Shown piece by piece: positions 47,469 to 56,121 of a DNA stretch of 64,000 nt (position 1 is the stretch's first letter; the number at the start of each line of letters is the position of its first letter). This DNA is from Williamsia sp. 1138. Lineage in GTDB: Bacteria; Actinomycetota; Actinomycetes; Mycobacteriales; Mycobacteriaceae. Both the position numbers and the translations under genes were made by a program. The notes under the pieces are model-generated. The model was given only the letters and a program-made list of their open reading frames with translations, was not told the origin of the DNA and made no database searches. The stretch lies in NCBI RefSeq assembly GCF_002095435.2, contig NZ_MJEJ02000048.1, positions 124,001 to 188,000 on the forward strand, read 5' to 3'.

Positions 47469-48959
47469 ATGACTGCTCCTGTCCGCAGCCCATGGCTCGG
47501 CCTCGCCGCGCTGTGCCTGCCCATGCTCATCGTCTCGATGGACGTATCGGTGCTGTTCTTCGCGGTGCCGTTCATCTCTGCCGATCTCAATCCCACCGCG
47601 GCGCAGCAGCTCTGGATCTTCGACGTCTACGGTTTCGTGTTGGCGGGCCTGCTCATGTCCATGGGAGCTGTGGCAGACCGGGTCGGGCATCGCCGCCTGT
47701 TGGTCATCGGTGCGACCGGATTCGGCATCGCGTCGGTACTCGCCGCCTATGCCGGAAGCGCCGAGATGCTGATTGCCGCCCGTGCGCTCCTTGCCGTCGC
47801 TGGAGCCACCCTCATGCCGTCGACCCTGGCCCTCGTCAGACATCTCTTTGTCGACGAGAAGGCCAGGACGAAGGCCGTCGCGATCTGGACCGCCGTGATG
47901 ACGGGCGGGGTGGCCGTCGGTCCGATCATCAGTGGTACACTGCTGGAACACTTTTGGTGGGGGTCGGTCTTCCTCGTCAATCTGCCGGTCATGATCATGC
48001 TCCTGGTCGCCGCCCCCATCCTCCTCCCCGCACGTACCGGTGATCGCGCACGCCGAATCGATCTCTGGAGCTCGGTTCTGGCGCTGGCGGCGATCTTGCC
48101 GGTGGTCGAGGGGATCAAGACACTCGCCTCCGAGGGCTGGGCCTGGTGGCGGCCATTGATCATTACCGCCGGTGTGCTGGCCGGCTGGCTGTTCGTGCGG
48201 CGCCAGCGGCGGGTCAGCCATCCGCTTGTCGACCTCTCACTCCTGACCGATCGCAGATCGGCCGCGCCTGTCTGGATCAACCTGATCGCCATGTTCGGAA
48301 TCCTCGGTAACGCGATCATCATGACGCAGTACCTGCAGTCCGTCCTGGGCTTCTCGCCACTGACCGCGGCCCTGTGGAGTCTGCTGCCGTCTGTGTTCAT
48401 CGCATTCGTCGCCCCACTGGCCGCGACGCTGTGTCCCCTGGTCGGCCGTCCCGCGGTCATGATCGGCGGGCTGCTGATCGCGACAGGGGGATTCGTGGTG
48501 CTGGCGGGCTTCGCGACGACCAACTCATTGGTCGTGGTGCTCACGGGCGCCACGCTCCTGTCGTCGGGTCTGGTCGCCACCAGCACCATGGTCTACGACC
48601 ATGTGATCGGCGCCGCGCCCACGGAGCGGGCGGGAGCGGTGGCCGGACTACTCGAGACCACCAGCGAGCTGGGCGGTGCCCTGGGGATCGCGGCGCTCGG
48701 CAGCGTCGTCAATGCTCTGTATCGCAACACATTCGACTACCCGGGTGCGGTCGGGCAGGAGGCCCGGGCCAGCTTGTCCGGTGCCGTCGCCACCGGCCGC
48801 GACGGTGTCGTCGAAGCGGGACGAGTCGCGTACGTCCACGGTCTGGTAGGTGCCGCAAGCCTGGGCGCGGCGGTGCTGGCCTGCACCGCGGTCATGGGGG
48901 CCTGGCTGCTGAGGTCGTCTGCCCCACGGTCCGAGCGGGAATCGGTGCACGCGAGTTGA
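47469..48959 (+). CDS. DHA2-type MFS drug efflux transporter
   Basis: A 496-residue, 14-span antiporter of the EmrB/QacA (DHA2) type. Visible are motif A in ADRVGHRRLLVIG, MPSTLALVRHLFVD, and the motif C-like AVMTGGVAVGPIISGTLLEHFWW. A start at ATG 47442 is also open, but ATG 47469 gives the usual short N-terminal tail. With the divergent TetR it forms a drug-inducible export pair. The substrate is unknown. Confidence 0.9.
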   Translation: MTAPVRSPWLGLAALCLPMLIVSMDVSVLFFAVPFISADLNPTAAQQLWIFDVYGFVLAGLLMSMGAVADRVGHRRLLVIGATGFGIASVLAAYAGSAEMLIAARALLAVAGATLMPSTLALVRHLFVDEKARTKAVAIWTAVMTGGVAVGPIISGTLLEHFWWGSVFLVNLPVMIMLLVAAPILLPARTGDRARRIDLWSSVLALAAILPVVEGIKTLASEGWAWWRPLIITAGVLAGWLFVRRQRRVSHPLVDLSLLTDRRSAAPVWINLIAMFGILGNAIIMTQYLQSVLGFSPLTAALWSLLPSVFIAFVAPLAATLCPLVGRPAVMIGGLLIATGGFVVLAGFATTNSLVVVLTGATLLSSGLVATSTMVYDHVIGAAPTERAGAVAGLLETTSELGGALGIAALGSVVNALYRNTFDYPGAVGQEARASLSGAVATGRDGVVEAGRVAYVHGLVGAASLGAAVLACTAVMGAWLLRSSAPRSERESVHAS

Positions 48960-49013
48960 TCAGGCCGGATGGCTTCTCGAGGCAACGGTCCAGCGATGGT
49001 GTCTACTGGAACA

Positions 49014-49577
49014 ATGGGTTTCACCCGCGCTGAACTCGAATCCTTCCGGGACGCCGTGATCGATGACCTGATCGGACCGGGCTGTCGGCTGCTGTTCGTG
49101 GGCATCAACCCCGGCCTGTGGACCGCGGCGACCGGTGCGCACTTCGCGCGGCCCGGCAATCGGTTCTACCCGGCGCTCTACCGGGCCGGCATCGTCGATC
49201 GGGTCATCGATGCGTCAGCCGGGATGAAGCCGGCCGATAGGGACCTGCTGATCGAGCGGGGTGTGGGGATCACGAACATGGTCCACCGGGCCACCGCGCG
49301 TGCCGATGAACTGTCCGCGGACGAGTTCCGGGCCGGCGCCGACGAACTCGTCGCAACCGTCGAGCAGGTGGCGCCCCAGGTCGTCGCCGTCGCGGGGATC
49401 ACCGCGTACAGAACGGCGTTCGGAGAGAAGAAGGCCGCGGTCGGCCGGCAGGACCGACGCCTGGGCGACGCCGAGGTCTGGGTGGTGCCCAATCCCAGCG
49501 GGCTCAACGCACATCACACGGTCGAGACCCTCGCGGCGGCCTATCGAGAGGCGGCTGTGGCCGCAGGAGTCGTTTGA
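49014..49577 (+). CDS. mug: Mismatch-specific uracil-DNA glycosylase (Mug family)
   Basis: A 187-residue Mug-type DNA glycosylase, which removes uracil or thymine opposite guanine. Motif GINPGLWTAATGAHFARPGNRFYPAL is the Mug active site (GINPGL-x2-A-x2-G-x-HFA-x2-GNRF), and NPSGLN near the C terminus is the second motif. The ATG at 49014 fits homologues; an in-frame ATG at 48969 would add 15 residues. It runs in the same direction as the MFS gene and ends 70 bases before the anti-sigma gene. Confidence 0.9.
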   Translation: MGFTRAELESFRDAVIDDLIGPGCRLLFVGINPGLWTAATGAHFARPGNRFYPALYRAGIVDRVIDASAGMKPADRDLLIERGVGITNMVHRATARADELSADEFRAGADELVATVEQVAPQVVAVAGITAYRTAFGEKKAAVGRQDRRLGDAEVWVVPNPSGLNAHHTVETLAAAYREAAVAAGVV

Positions 49578-49598
49578 GAAAACTCGGGTGGGGAAACC

Positions 49599-49625
49599 GG
49601 GAACCAACTGTCACACCACGGCGTC
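49599..49625 (+). promoter_or_regulatory. SigM-type promoter before the anti-sigma gene
   Basis: GGGAAC (49599-49604), a 17-base spacer, and CGTC (49622-49625) match the mycobacterial SigM consensus GGGAAC-N16/17-CGTC. It lies 22 bases before the anti-sigma start, so transcription would begin around 49632 and leave a short leader. This would let SigM raise its own inhibitor, even though the two genes are not adjacent here. Confidence 0.7.
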
Positions 49626-49647
49626 CTAGCTGGGAATCACAAAGACG

Positions 49648-50391
49648 ATGGAACTGGAGCTGGCGACGATGTTCGGTATCGGAAGTCGGGGTCACCCGCC
49701 TCGGGAACTGCCCGAACCTCCCTATTCCGTCGACGTCGTGGCCGATCTGCATGCCGGCGTCTATCCCGAGGACATCGCCGAGCAACTACGTCCTCGGGTG
49801 CTGGCCGATCCCGACTCCATGGCGATCTGGAATGCGCTCGAGACCACCACCGGTCAGCTCCGGGGCAGTGTCACCGGGTCCCGGCCTCTTCCGGACCACG
49901 CGCAGGCCGCGGTGGACGACACGCTGCGGTCGTTGCAGGACGACTGGCCGGCAGATACCTCAGTACCGCTGTGGCGCAGACATTCCGGTGCATTGATCGG
50001 TCTTGCCGCAGCTGCCGCGGTCGCAGGCATCGCCGTGGCCACCACCTTCGCGTTCACCGGTGATTCGGCGGAGCCGGCACTGGCCGATGGCACGCAGAAT
50101 CCCACCAGTGTCGAGGTGCCTACGGAGGCCACTCTCCTCGCGGCTCTCGGTCGCACCGACACCGCTGCGTTTCCCGACGTCGCGGCGCGCGACAGGTGTC
50201 TGGCCGCGAACGGCATCGCGTCGAGCGCGACGATTCTCGGGATCGGGTCACTCGATGCCGGCGGTGATTCGTCCACGGTGATATTGCTGGCCACGGGCAC
50301 CATCGGACGGTTTGACGCGCTCGTGGTCGGTGCCGCGTGCGACACGGGAAACCCTGCGACGATCAGCCGGACCACCATCGGCGACCAGTGA
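49648..50391 (+). CDS. Putative anti-SigM factor (Rv3912-like)
   Basis: A 247-residue protein with a cytoplasmic N-terminal region (PPYSVDVVADLHAGVYPEDIAEQLRPRVLADP at about 26-60), one transmembrane span (GALIGLAAAAAVAGIAVATTFAF, about 112-135) and an extracytoplasmic tail. The N-terminal pattern matches Rv3912, the RsmA-like regulator of SigM. No Cys occurs in the cytoplasmic part, so it is not a zinc-type anti-sigma. It overlaps the end of the convergent PAP2 gene by 144 bases. Confidence 0.8.
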   Translation: MELELATMFGIGSRGHPPRELPEPPYSVDVVADLHAGVYPEDIAEQLRPRVLADPDSMAIWNALETTTGQLRGSVTGSRPLPDHAQAAVDDTLRSLQDDWPADTSVPLWRRHSGALIGLAAAAAVAGIAVATTFAFTGDSAEPALADGTQNPTSVEVPTEATLLAALGRTDTAAFPDVAARDRCLAANGIASSATILGIGSLDAGGDSSTVILLATGTIGRFDALVVGAACDTGNPATISRTTIGDQ

Positions 50392-51210
50392 GGCCATGGC
50401 CACAGCAGCCACGAGGCCGACGGGCGCCACGGCGAGATGATCGGTTGCGACCGCCCACAGGAGCGGACCGACGGCGGCTGCCAGTGCCGTCAGCACGGCG
50501 ATGAACGTCCGCCCACGCATCGCCGAACTCCTGCTCGCCCCGCCCGTGGCCCCCGGGACCAGGTGCATCAGCGCGGCGGCCAACAGTATGGAGCCGAGCA
50601 GATCGCTCGGCCGGTGCCATCCCCACACCATCAAGTCTTGGCTCACCAGCGTCAGCCACCCCACCCCGGCCACGGCCAGAAACGGAGCGATCCGGCGCGG
50701 CGCGGCGCGCACGATCGCTGCGACACATCCCGCGGCAGCAGCGGCGTGTCCGCTCGGGAAAGTGTTCATCGCCCAGGAGAACCCGTCGAAGTCCGCACGG
50801 GTGAGCAACTCGTCACGCAAGAACTGGGTGATCAGGATCGACACCACCGGAAGGGCCAGGAGCGGAGCAATACTGAGGCGGCGTCCGGCCAGGAGTCCGA
50901 GTCCTACGATGGCGACGATCGAGACCAGCCAGAGTCGTACGTCGGTCACCGAGCCCAGCCCGACGACGTGCGGGACGTCCGCGGTGGCTCCCGTACCTCT
51001 CAGGGTCAGAAAGGCCCGCTGGTCGAGGTCTTGCCCCCAAGGGGTCTGGACAGCGATCAGATAGACACCGGCCATCAGGGCCACCAGCAGCGCTGACCAC
51101 ACCAGTGACGGCACCATCCCGCCGGTCGCTGACATGGCGCGCGGAACGCCCAGCCGGCGCAGGGACCTCGAATACATGCGCTCCATGGTGCACGACGAAG
51201 CTGAGTGCAT
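50248..51210 (-). CDS. PAP2-family lipid phosphatase
   Basis: A 320-residue membrane phosphatase of the PAP2 superfamily. The signature is split as expected: NTFPSGHAAAAAG and WGWHRPSDLLGSILLA; the KxxxxxxRP first part is weak. Six or more hydrophobic spans. Such enzymes remove phosphate from phosphatidic acid, phosphatidylglycerol phosphate or undecaprenyl pyrophosphate. Start uncertain among ATG codons at 51210 and 51186. Its C-terminal end runs antisense to the last 144 bases of the anti-sigma gene. Confidence 0.82.
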   Translation of the reverse strand: MHSASSCTMERMYSRSLRRLGVPRAMSATGGMVPSLVWSALLVALMAGVYLIAVQTPWGQDLDQRAFLTLRGTGATADVPHVVGLGSVTDVRLWLVSIVAIVGLGLLAGRRLSIAPLLALPVVSILITQFLRDELLTRADFDGFSWAMNTFPSGHAAAAAGCVAAIVRAAPRRIAPFLAVAGVGWLTLVSQDLMVWGWHRPSDLLGSILLAAALMHLVPGATGGASRSSAMRGRTFIAVLTALAAAVGPLLWAVATDHLAVAPVGLVAAVAMASLVADGGPADRRRVSRVARGTDHERVKPSDGARGQQYHRGRITAGIE

Positions 51211-51227
51211 CCAGAACGTCGGGTGCG

Positions 51228-51253
51228 GGAACAGATCCCCTTACCCTGGTGTT
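51228..51253 (+). promoter_or_regulatory. SigH/SigR-type promoter of trxB-trxA
   Basis: GGAAC (51228-51232), an 18-base spacer, and GTT (51251-51253) match the SigR/SigH consensus exactly, as does the promoter before lon. SigH/SigR controls thioredoxin genes in actinobacteria, so the match is expected. It lies about 113 bases before the trxB start and just upstream of the divergent PAP2 start. Confidence 0.8.
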
Positions 51254-51365
51254 ATCCATCGCGGGTAGAGAATCAGACACGACCAGACCAGATGCCAACC
51301 CCGGATCATCTGCTCGCGGCACAAAAGCCCAGGCCAGATCACCCAGATAGGAAAGTGGAGCACCG

Positions 51366-52352
51366 ATGAGCGCACCAGGAACCGACACCGTCCACGACGT
51401 CATCATCGTCGGATCGGGACCGGCCGGATACACCGCCGCCGTCTACGCGGCACGCGCCGAGTTGTCGCCTGTTGTCTTCGAGGGCACCCAGTTCGGTGGC
51501 GCGTTGATGACCACCACCGAAGTGGAGAACTTTCCCGGGTTCCAGAAGGGGATCCAGGGTCCGGAACTGATGGAAGAGATGCGTGAGCAGGCAATCCGCT
51601 TCGGTGCCGACCTGCGCATGGACGACGTCGACGCGGTCCGTCTCGCGGGTGAGATCAAAGAGGTGGACGCCGGCGGCGAGACCTTCCGGGCGAAGTCCGT
51701 CATTCTCGCGATGGGAGCCGCAGCCCGTTACCTCGACATCCCGGGGGAGCAGGACCTGCTTGGTCGCGGTGTGTCGGCTTGTGCGACCTGTGACGGCTTC
51801 TTCTTCCGCGATCAGGACATCGCCGTCATCGGCGGCGGCGACTCCGCGATGGAGGAGGCGACCTTCCTGACGAAGTTCGCCCGTAGCGTCACCGTCATCC
51901 ACCGGCGCGAGGAGTTCCGGGCTTCGAAGATCATGCTCGAGCGCGCCCGCGCCAACGACAAGATCCGCTTCGTCACCAACGCCACCATCGGCAAGGTGCT
52001 GGGCGAGACCTCGGTCACCGGCCTCGAACTCGTCGACACGGTGACCGGCGCCACGTCGACCATTGATGTGACCGGCATGTTCGTCGCGATCGGCCATGAT
52101 CCGCGCAGCGCCCTGGTCAAAGGCCAGGTCGACCTCGATTCCGAGGGCTACGTCAGGGTGCAGGGACGCAGCACGTACACCTCCCTGCCAGGCGTTTTCG
52201 CCTCGGGCGACCTGGTCGACCACACCTACCGTCAGGCCATCACCGCGGCCGGCTCCGGATGTGCGGCTGCGATCGATGCAGAGCGTTGGCTCGCCGACCA
52301 AGCCGACATCGCGCCCGCCGAGGTGCCCGAGGCCGCCGGCGTGCAGGTCTGA
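51366..52352 (+). CDS. trxB: Thioredoxin-disulfide reductase
   Basis: A 328-residue flavoprotein reducing thioredoxin with NADPH. FAD loop [15 protein letters not shown] near the start, redox pair CATC at 139-142, NADPH-binding [13 protein letters not shown], and the late [23 protein letters not shown] stretch. Start ATG with GTGGAG nearby. Gene order trxB-trxA-cwlM matches Rv3913-Rv3915. Confidence 0.97.
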   Translation: MSAPGTDTVHDVIIVGSGPAGYTAAVYAARAELSPVVFEGTQFGGALMTTTEVENFPGFQKGIQGPELMEEMREQAIRFGADLRMDDVDAVRLAGEIKEVDAGGETFRAKSVILAMGAAARYLDIPGEQDLLGRGVSACATCDGFFFRDQDIAVIGGGDSAMEEATFLTKFARSVTVIHRREEFRASKIMLERARANDKIRFVTNATIGKVLGETSVTGLELVDTVTGATSTIDVTGMFVAIGHDPRSALVKGQVDLDSEGYVRVQGRSTYTSLPGVFASGDLVDHTYRQAITAAGSGCAAAIDAERWLADQADIAPAEVPEAAGVQV

Positions 52353-52418
52353 CCCCAGAACCACCCACTTCCGTTCATCCGAACGGACCTCGACCACGTG
52401 TGAAAAGGAGAACAAAAA

Positions 52419-52751
52419 ATGGGAGACAACACCGTCGCCGTCACCGACGCCACGTTCAAAGAAGAGGTGCTGGGATCCGGCAAACCGGTCCTGGTCGACT
52501 TCTGGGCAACCTGGTGTGGACCCTGCAAGATGGTCGCCCCCGTCCTCGAGGAGATCGCTGGTGAGAACTCCGAAAAGCTCACCATCGCGAAGCTCGACGT
52601 GGACCAGAACCCCAACGTCGCAAGGGATTTCCAGATCATGTCGATTCCGACCATGATCCTGTTCGAAGACGGCAAACCCACCAAGACGATCGTCGGTGCC
52701 AAGGGCAAGGCCGCGCTTCTGCGCGAACTCGACGGAGTTCTCGGCAAGTAG
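52419..52751 (+). CDS. trxA: Thioredoxin
   Basis: A 110-residue thioredoxin with the active site WCGPCK (Trp32, Cys33, Cys36) and the cis-Pro region [16 protein letters not shown] lies before the ATG. It is the electron acceptor of TrxB, encoded 66 bases upstream, and the pair probably shares the SigH-type promoter. Confidence 0.97.
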   Translation: MGDNTVAVTDATFKEEVLGSGKPVLVDFWATWCGPCKMVAPVLEEIAGENSEKLTIAKLDVDQNPNVARDFQIMSIPTMILFEDGKPTKTIVGAKGKAALLRELDGVLGK

Positions 52752-52779
52752 CGCGCCTGCGCACCACCGCTCACCGCCG

Positions 52780-52832
52780 CGGCCAGACACCAGTAGCTTG
52801 ATCTCAAAGGTCACCAAACTGGTGCCTGGCCG
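52780..52832. terminator. Long inverted repeat between trxA and cwlM
   Basis: 15-base arms (52780-52794 and 52818-52832) pair at 14 of 15 positions with a 23-base loop. The hairpin begins 28 bases after the trxA stop. There is no T tract on the plus strand, so it may be a weak terminator or RNA stability element rather than a classical one. Confidence 0.45.
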
Positions 52833-52919
52833 TATTGGCTCCCGAGGGTCATTGCTGAGACACTCTTAGCTAGTTCGGGTGCTGACGTGCCACCGATTGT
52901 CAGAAGGAAGGCCAAACCG

Positions 52920-54098
52920 ATGCCGCTGTTCCGGTTGGGAGACCACGGGTCGGCTGTTGCCGAGATACGTGCCATCCTCACTGGCCAGGGCTTCCTGTCC
53001 GACGCACAACTGCCTGCAGGCCGCCTCGTTGACGCCAACGGCTGGGCACTGCCCGAGGCCGTGTTCGATGCCGAGACGGATCAGGCAGTGCGCGCTTTCC
53101 AGCAGCAGCGCGGACTGCTCGTCGATGGAGTCGTCGGCCCGGCCACCTTCGGTGCGCTTCGCGAATCCTCCTACCGCCTGGGTGCGCGAGTGTTGTGCTA
53201 CCTCACCTCGGCGCCCATGCACGGCGACGACGTCGCGACTCTGCAGTCTCGGCTGCAGAACCTGGGTTTCTACACCGGCCTGGTCGACGGGCACTTCGAC
53301 GTCGACACCCACAACGCCCTGCGGAACTATCAGGGCGACTACGGACTCAATCCGGACGGCATCTGCGGCCCGGCGACGCTACGGTCGCTCAAGCAACTCG
53401 GTACCCGCGTCACCGGTGGTTCGCCCCACGCAATCCGTGAAGAAGAGCACGTCCGCCGCCGTGGACCTCAGCTGTCCGGCAAACGCATTGTCATCGATCC
53501 GGGCTCTGGCGGTGACCACCCCGATGCCGACCCTGCAGAATCCGCCATCGAGGCCGAGATTCTGTGGGATCTCAGTGATCGCCTGGTAGGCCGGATGACC
53601 GCCGCCGGGATGGAGACCTTCGTGTCCAGGCGCGAGGACGAGAACCCCACCGACGAAGAGCGGGCCGGTACCGCGAACGCCATCGGCGCAGACCTGCTCA
53701 TCGCTCTCAGATGCGCGCATTACCCGAACAGCCGGGCGAGCGGGGTGGCCAGTTTCCACTACGGGACCACCCACGGATCCTCGTCGACCATCGGCCGTTC
53801 ACTCTCTGGATTCATCCAGCGCGAGATCGTGGCCCGGACCGACCTGCGGGACTGTCGTTCGCACGAACGCACGTGGGAAATCCTGCGCCGCAGTCAGATG
53901 CCGGCCGTCCAACTCGACATCGGATACATCAGTAATCTTCACGATGCGACCCAACTGAGTGATCCGGCTGTCCGCGACACCATCGCCGAGGCGATCTTGG
54001 TGGCCGTCAAACGTCTCTACCTTCTGGGCCGAGACGACCAACCCACCGGCACCTACACCTTCGCCGAACTACTCGCCTCGGAGCAAGTGGCGCGCTGA
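52920..54098 (+). CDS. cwlM: CwlM, peptidoglycan amidase-like regulator of MurA
   Basis: A 392-residue protein with two peptidoglycan-binding helical repeats (about 10-60 and 90-140: DQAVRAFQQQRGLLVDGVVGPATFGAL and HNALRNYQGDYGLNPDGICGPATLRSL) and a C-terminal amidase-3 domain (IVIDPGSGGDHPDADPAESAIEAEI). In mycobacteria CwlM is cytoplasmic; when its C-terminal Thr residues are phosphorylated by PknB it activates MurA. The same tail (PTGTYTFAELLASEQ) is visible here. No signal peptide; ATG chosen with GAAGGAAGG upstream. Confidence 0.93.
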   Translation: MPLFRLGDHGSAVAEIRAILTGQGFLSDAQLPAGRLVDANGWALPEAVFDAETDQAVRAFQQQRGLLVDGVVGPATFGALRESSYRLGARVLCYLTSAPMHGDDVATLQSRLQNLGFYTGLVDGHFDVDTHNALRNYQGDYGLNPDGICGPATLRSLKQLGTRVTGGSPHAIREEEHVRRRGPQLSGKRIVIDPGSGGDHPDADPAESAIEAEILWDLSDRLVGRMTAAGMETFVSRREDENPTDEERAGTANAIGADLLIALRCAHYPNSRASGVASFHYGTTHGSSSTIGRSLSGFIQREIVARTDLRDCRSHERTWEILRRSQMPAVQLDIGYISNLHDATQLSDPAVRDTIAEAILVAVKRLYLLGRDDQPTGTYTFAELLASEQVAR

Positions 54099-54776
54099 GC
54101 CGACCGGCACTGCCGTCCGTTCTCGGCCCGCCACATCGATGGCCGCCATCACCACCAACTTCTCCAACGCACTCTCGACGCCCGCTTTCCAGCCGAGGTC
54201 GTTATCGAGAGCAAGCCGCAACCTGGGATACCGGTGATGGGCTGACACGACGTCGAAACCCTCGCCCTTGAGGAAGTGGGCGTCGATCATGCAGCGTGCG
54301 CAGATCGCGTCCTTCTCGGGATCCTGGTTCGGACTGGTGTGCGCCGACCGGACGATGCCGAACGCTTCGATGGCGCGGACTCCACGCCGGGTGAGGTCGA
54401 TGATCACCGCTTGTGTCAGTGCGGCGGCCGCGTCGTCGTAGCCGGGGTCCACCCACAATGAGTTGAGGATGACCGCGTCCGGGGAGACCGGGGACGTGGG
54501 GAAGAGCAGAGACCTCGGGACGCTACGTGGGGGACCATAGAACGCGGCACCGACGACCTTGCCGGTTGTTCGACTCACTGCGACCTGTCCGCAGGTGCCC
54601 CACTCGAGAAGGATCATCGAGACCCAGGCTTCTTTGTCGAACTCGCTCTCGAATGCGACGCCGCCCGGGTTGTCGGGGATGAGGTTCGGATCCATCTCCC
54701 AGAAGACACAGCGTCTGCTGTGCGAAGGGAGATTTTCGAATCCGTCCATCGTCAGTGGCGCTATCGTTACCGACAC
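54069..54776 (-). CDS. GNAT family acetyltransferase-like protein (Rv3916c-like)
   Basis: A 235-residue GNAT-fold protein similar to Rv3916c. It has a conserved WEMDPNLIPDNPGGVAFESEFDKEAWVS region and a strand-loop segment ILNSLWVDPGYDDAAAALTQAVIIDLTRRG typical of acetyl-CoA binding. Two Cys pairs are present (ICARCM). Position between cwlM and parB is the same as in M. tuberculosis. It overlaps the cwlM end by 30 bases, in convergent orientation. Confidence 0.8.
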   Translation of the reverse strand: MSVTIAPLTMDGFENLPSHSRRCVFWEMDPNLIPDNPGGVAFESEFDKEAWVSMILLEWGTCGQVAVSRTTGKVVGAAFYGPPRSVPRSLLFPTSPVSPDAVILNSLWVDPGYDDAAAALTQAVIIDLTRRGVRAIEAFGIVRSAHTSPNQDPEKDAICARCMIDAHFLKGEGFDVVSAHHRYPRLRLALDNDLGWKAGVESALEKLVVMAAIDVAGRERTAVPVGSARHLLRGE

Positions 54777-55032
54777 GGCACCGACGCCTTTCCTTCAAAT
54801 CGTCGAGCTCCGGCTCTCATGAGATCGTCACGTCGCCCGAATCGACCGAAAACTGCTGTGAACACTCTCCAGCATAAGCGATCGGAGCCGTCGGTCTGCG
54901 GTGAGCGGTCACTGGGACGAAATCTCTTGTCCCAGAGCCGCTTCGGCGCCATCCTAAGGCTCGCAACCCATACTTTGTCACAGTGACGTTTTGGCCGCAT
55001 ACTCCCGTACTCAGAATTTCGCGGCGGAATTT
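54777..55032. other. Gap between parB and the GNAT gene with a hairpin
   Basis: A 256-base gap. It contains one clear stem at 54912-54935 (CTGGGAC, 10-base loop, GTCCCAG) that could end transcription of the parAB operon on the minus strand. No parS or DnaA box was seen in it. The promoter for the GNAT gene should also lie here but I cannot place it. Confidence 0.5.
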
Positions 55033-56121
55033 TCACTTTTGCGCGATGATCTCAACGAGGCGCTCGAGGTCCCCGACAGACCCGAATTCGACAGTAATTT
55101 TGCCTTTTCGTTTCCCCATGGCGACAGTCACCCGGGTGTCGAGCTTGTCCGACAACCGCTCCGCAACGTCTTGGAGTCCCGGCATCTGCATCGGTTTGCG
55201 TTTCGGGGAGGGGGGAGCGGTCTTGCCGTCACCGCGATTGGCAAGCGTCACCGCCTCCTCCGTCGCGCGCACAGACATGCCCTCGGCGATGATCCGGGCG
55301 GCCAGTGCTTCCTGGGCATCGGCGCCCGCATCGAGCGAGAGCAGTGCGCGTGCATGTCCGGCGGAGAGAACTCCGGCCGCGACCCGACGCTGCACCGGGA
55401 TCGGTAGGCGAAGCAGCCGGATCATGTTGGTGATCACCGGCCGAGACCGGCCGAGCCGACTCGCCAGTTCATCGTGGGTGACGCCGAACTCCTCGAGCAA
55501 CTGCTGATATGCCGCTGCCTCTTCCAACGGATTCAACTGCACCCGGTGGATGTTCTCCAGCAGGGCGTCGCGCAGCATGTCGCCGTCGGCAGTCTCGCGA
55601 ACGATCGCCGGGATCGACTCGAGGCCTGCTTCCTGGCTCGCACGCCATCGCCGCTCGCCCATGACGAGTTGATATTCGGCGTCGCCCGCCGGCTCGGGCA
55701 ACCGCCGCACGACGATCGGTTGCATCAGTCCGAACTCGCGAATCGAGTGGACCAATTCCGCCAGCGCTTCTTCGTCGAAGGCAGTGCGGGGCTGCTGAGG
55801 ATTGGGCTGGATCAGCTTGGGTGGGATCTCCCGATAGACCGCCCCGACCTCATCGACCCCCCGCGGATCGGTGACCGTTGGGGGAGTGGGCACAGGCGCA
55901 TTGGCGCTCTGCGACTCCGGCTCCGCCTGCCGGTTGGCGGCACCGAACATCACATCTGTGGCCGCGGAGCCCATCCGGGGACCCTCTGTAGGCCCCGTCG
56001 GGATGAGCGCGGCCAGACCTCGGCCGAGGCCGCCTTGCCGTTTCGTAGGCCGAGCGCCGGCACTCTTGGCGGCCGGCTTACCCGCACCGCTTCCTTTGTT
56101 CGCCTGTCCCGGATCGCTCAC
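55033..56121 (-). CDS. parB: ParB chromosome-partitioning DNA-binding CTPase
   Basis: A 362-residue ParB that binds parS and spreads to condense the origin region. N-terminal [11 protein letters not shown] is the ParA-contact start, then the CTPase motif GERRWRAS, and the HTH in [25 protein letters not shown]. The start overlaps parA by 4 bases. It acts with the parS sites listed below. Confidence 0.97.
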   Translation of the reverse strand: MSDPGQANKGSGAGKPAAKSAGARPTKRQGGLGRGLAALIPTGPTEGPRMGSAATDVMFGAANRQAEPESQSANAPVPTPPTVTDPRGVDEVGAVYREIPPKLIQPNPQQPRTAFDEEALAELVHSIREFGLMQPIVVRRLPEPAGDAEYQLVMGERRWRASQEAGLESIPAIVRETADGDMLRDALLENIHRVQLNPLEEAAAYQQLLEEFGVTHDELASRLGRSRPVITNMIRLLRLPIPVQRRVAAGVLSAGHARALLSLDAGADAQEALAARIIAEGMSVRATEEAVTLANRGDGKTAPPSPKRKPMQMPGLQDVAERLSDKLDTRVTVAMGKRKGKITVEFGSVGDLERLVEIIAQK

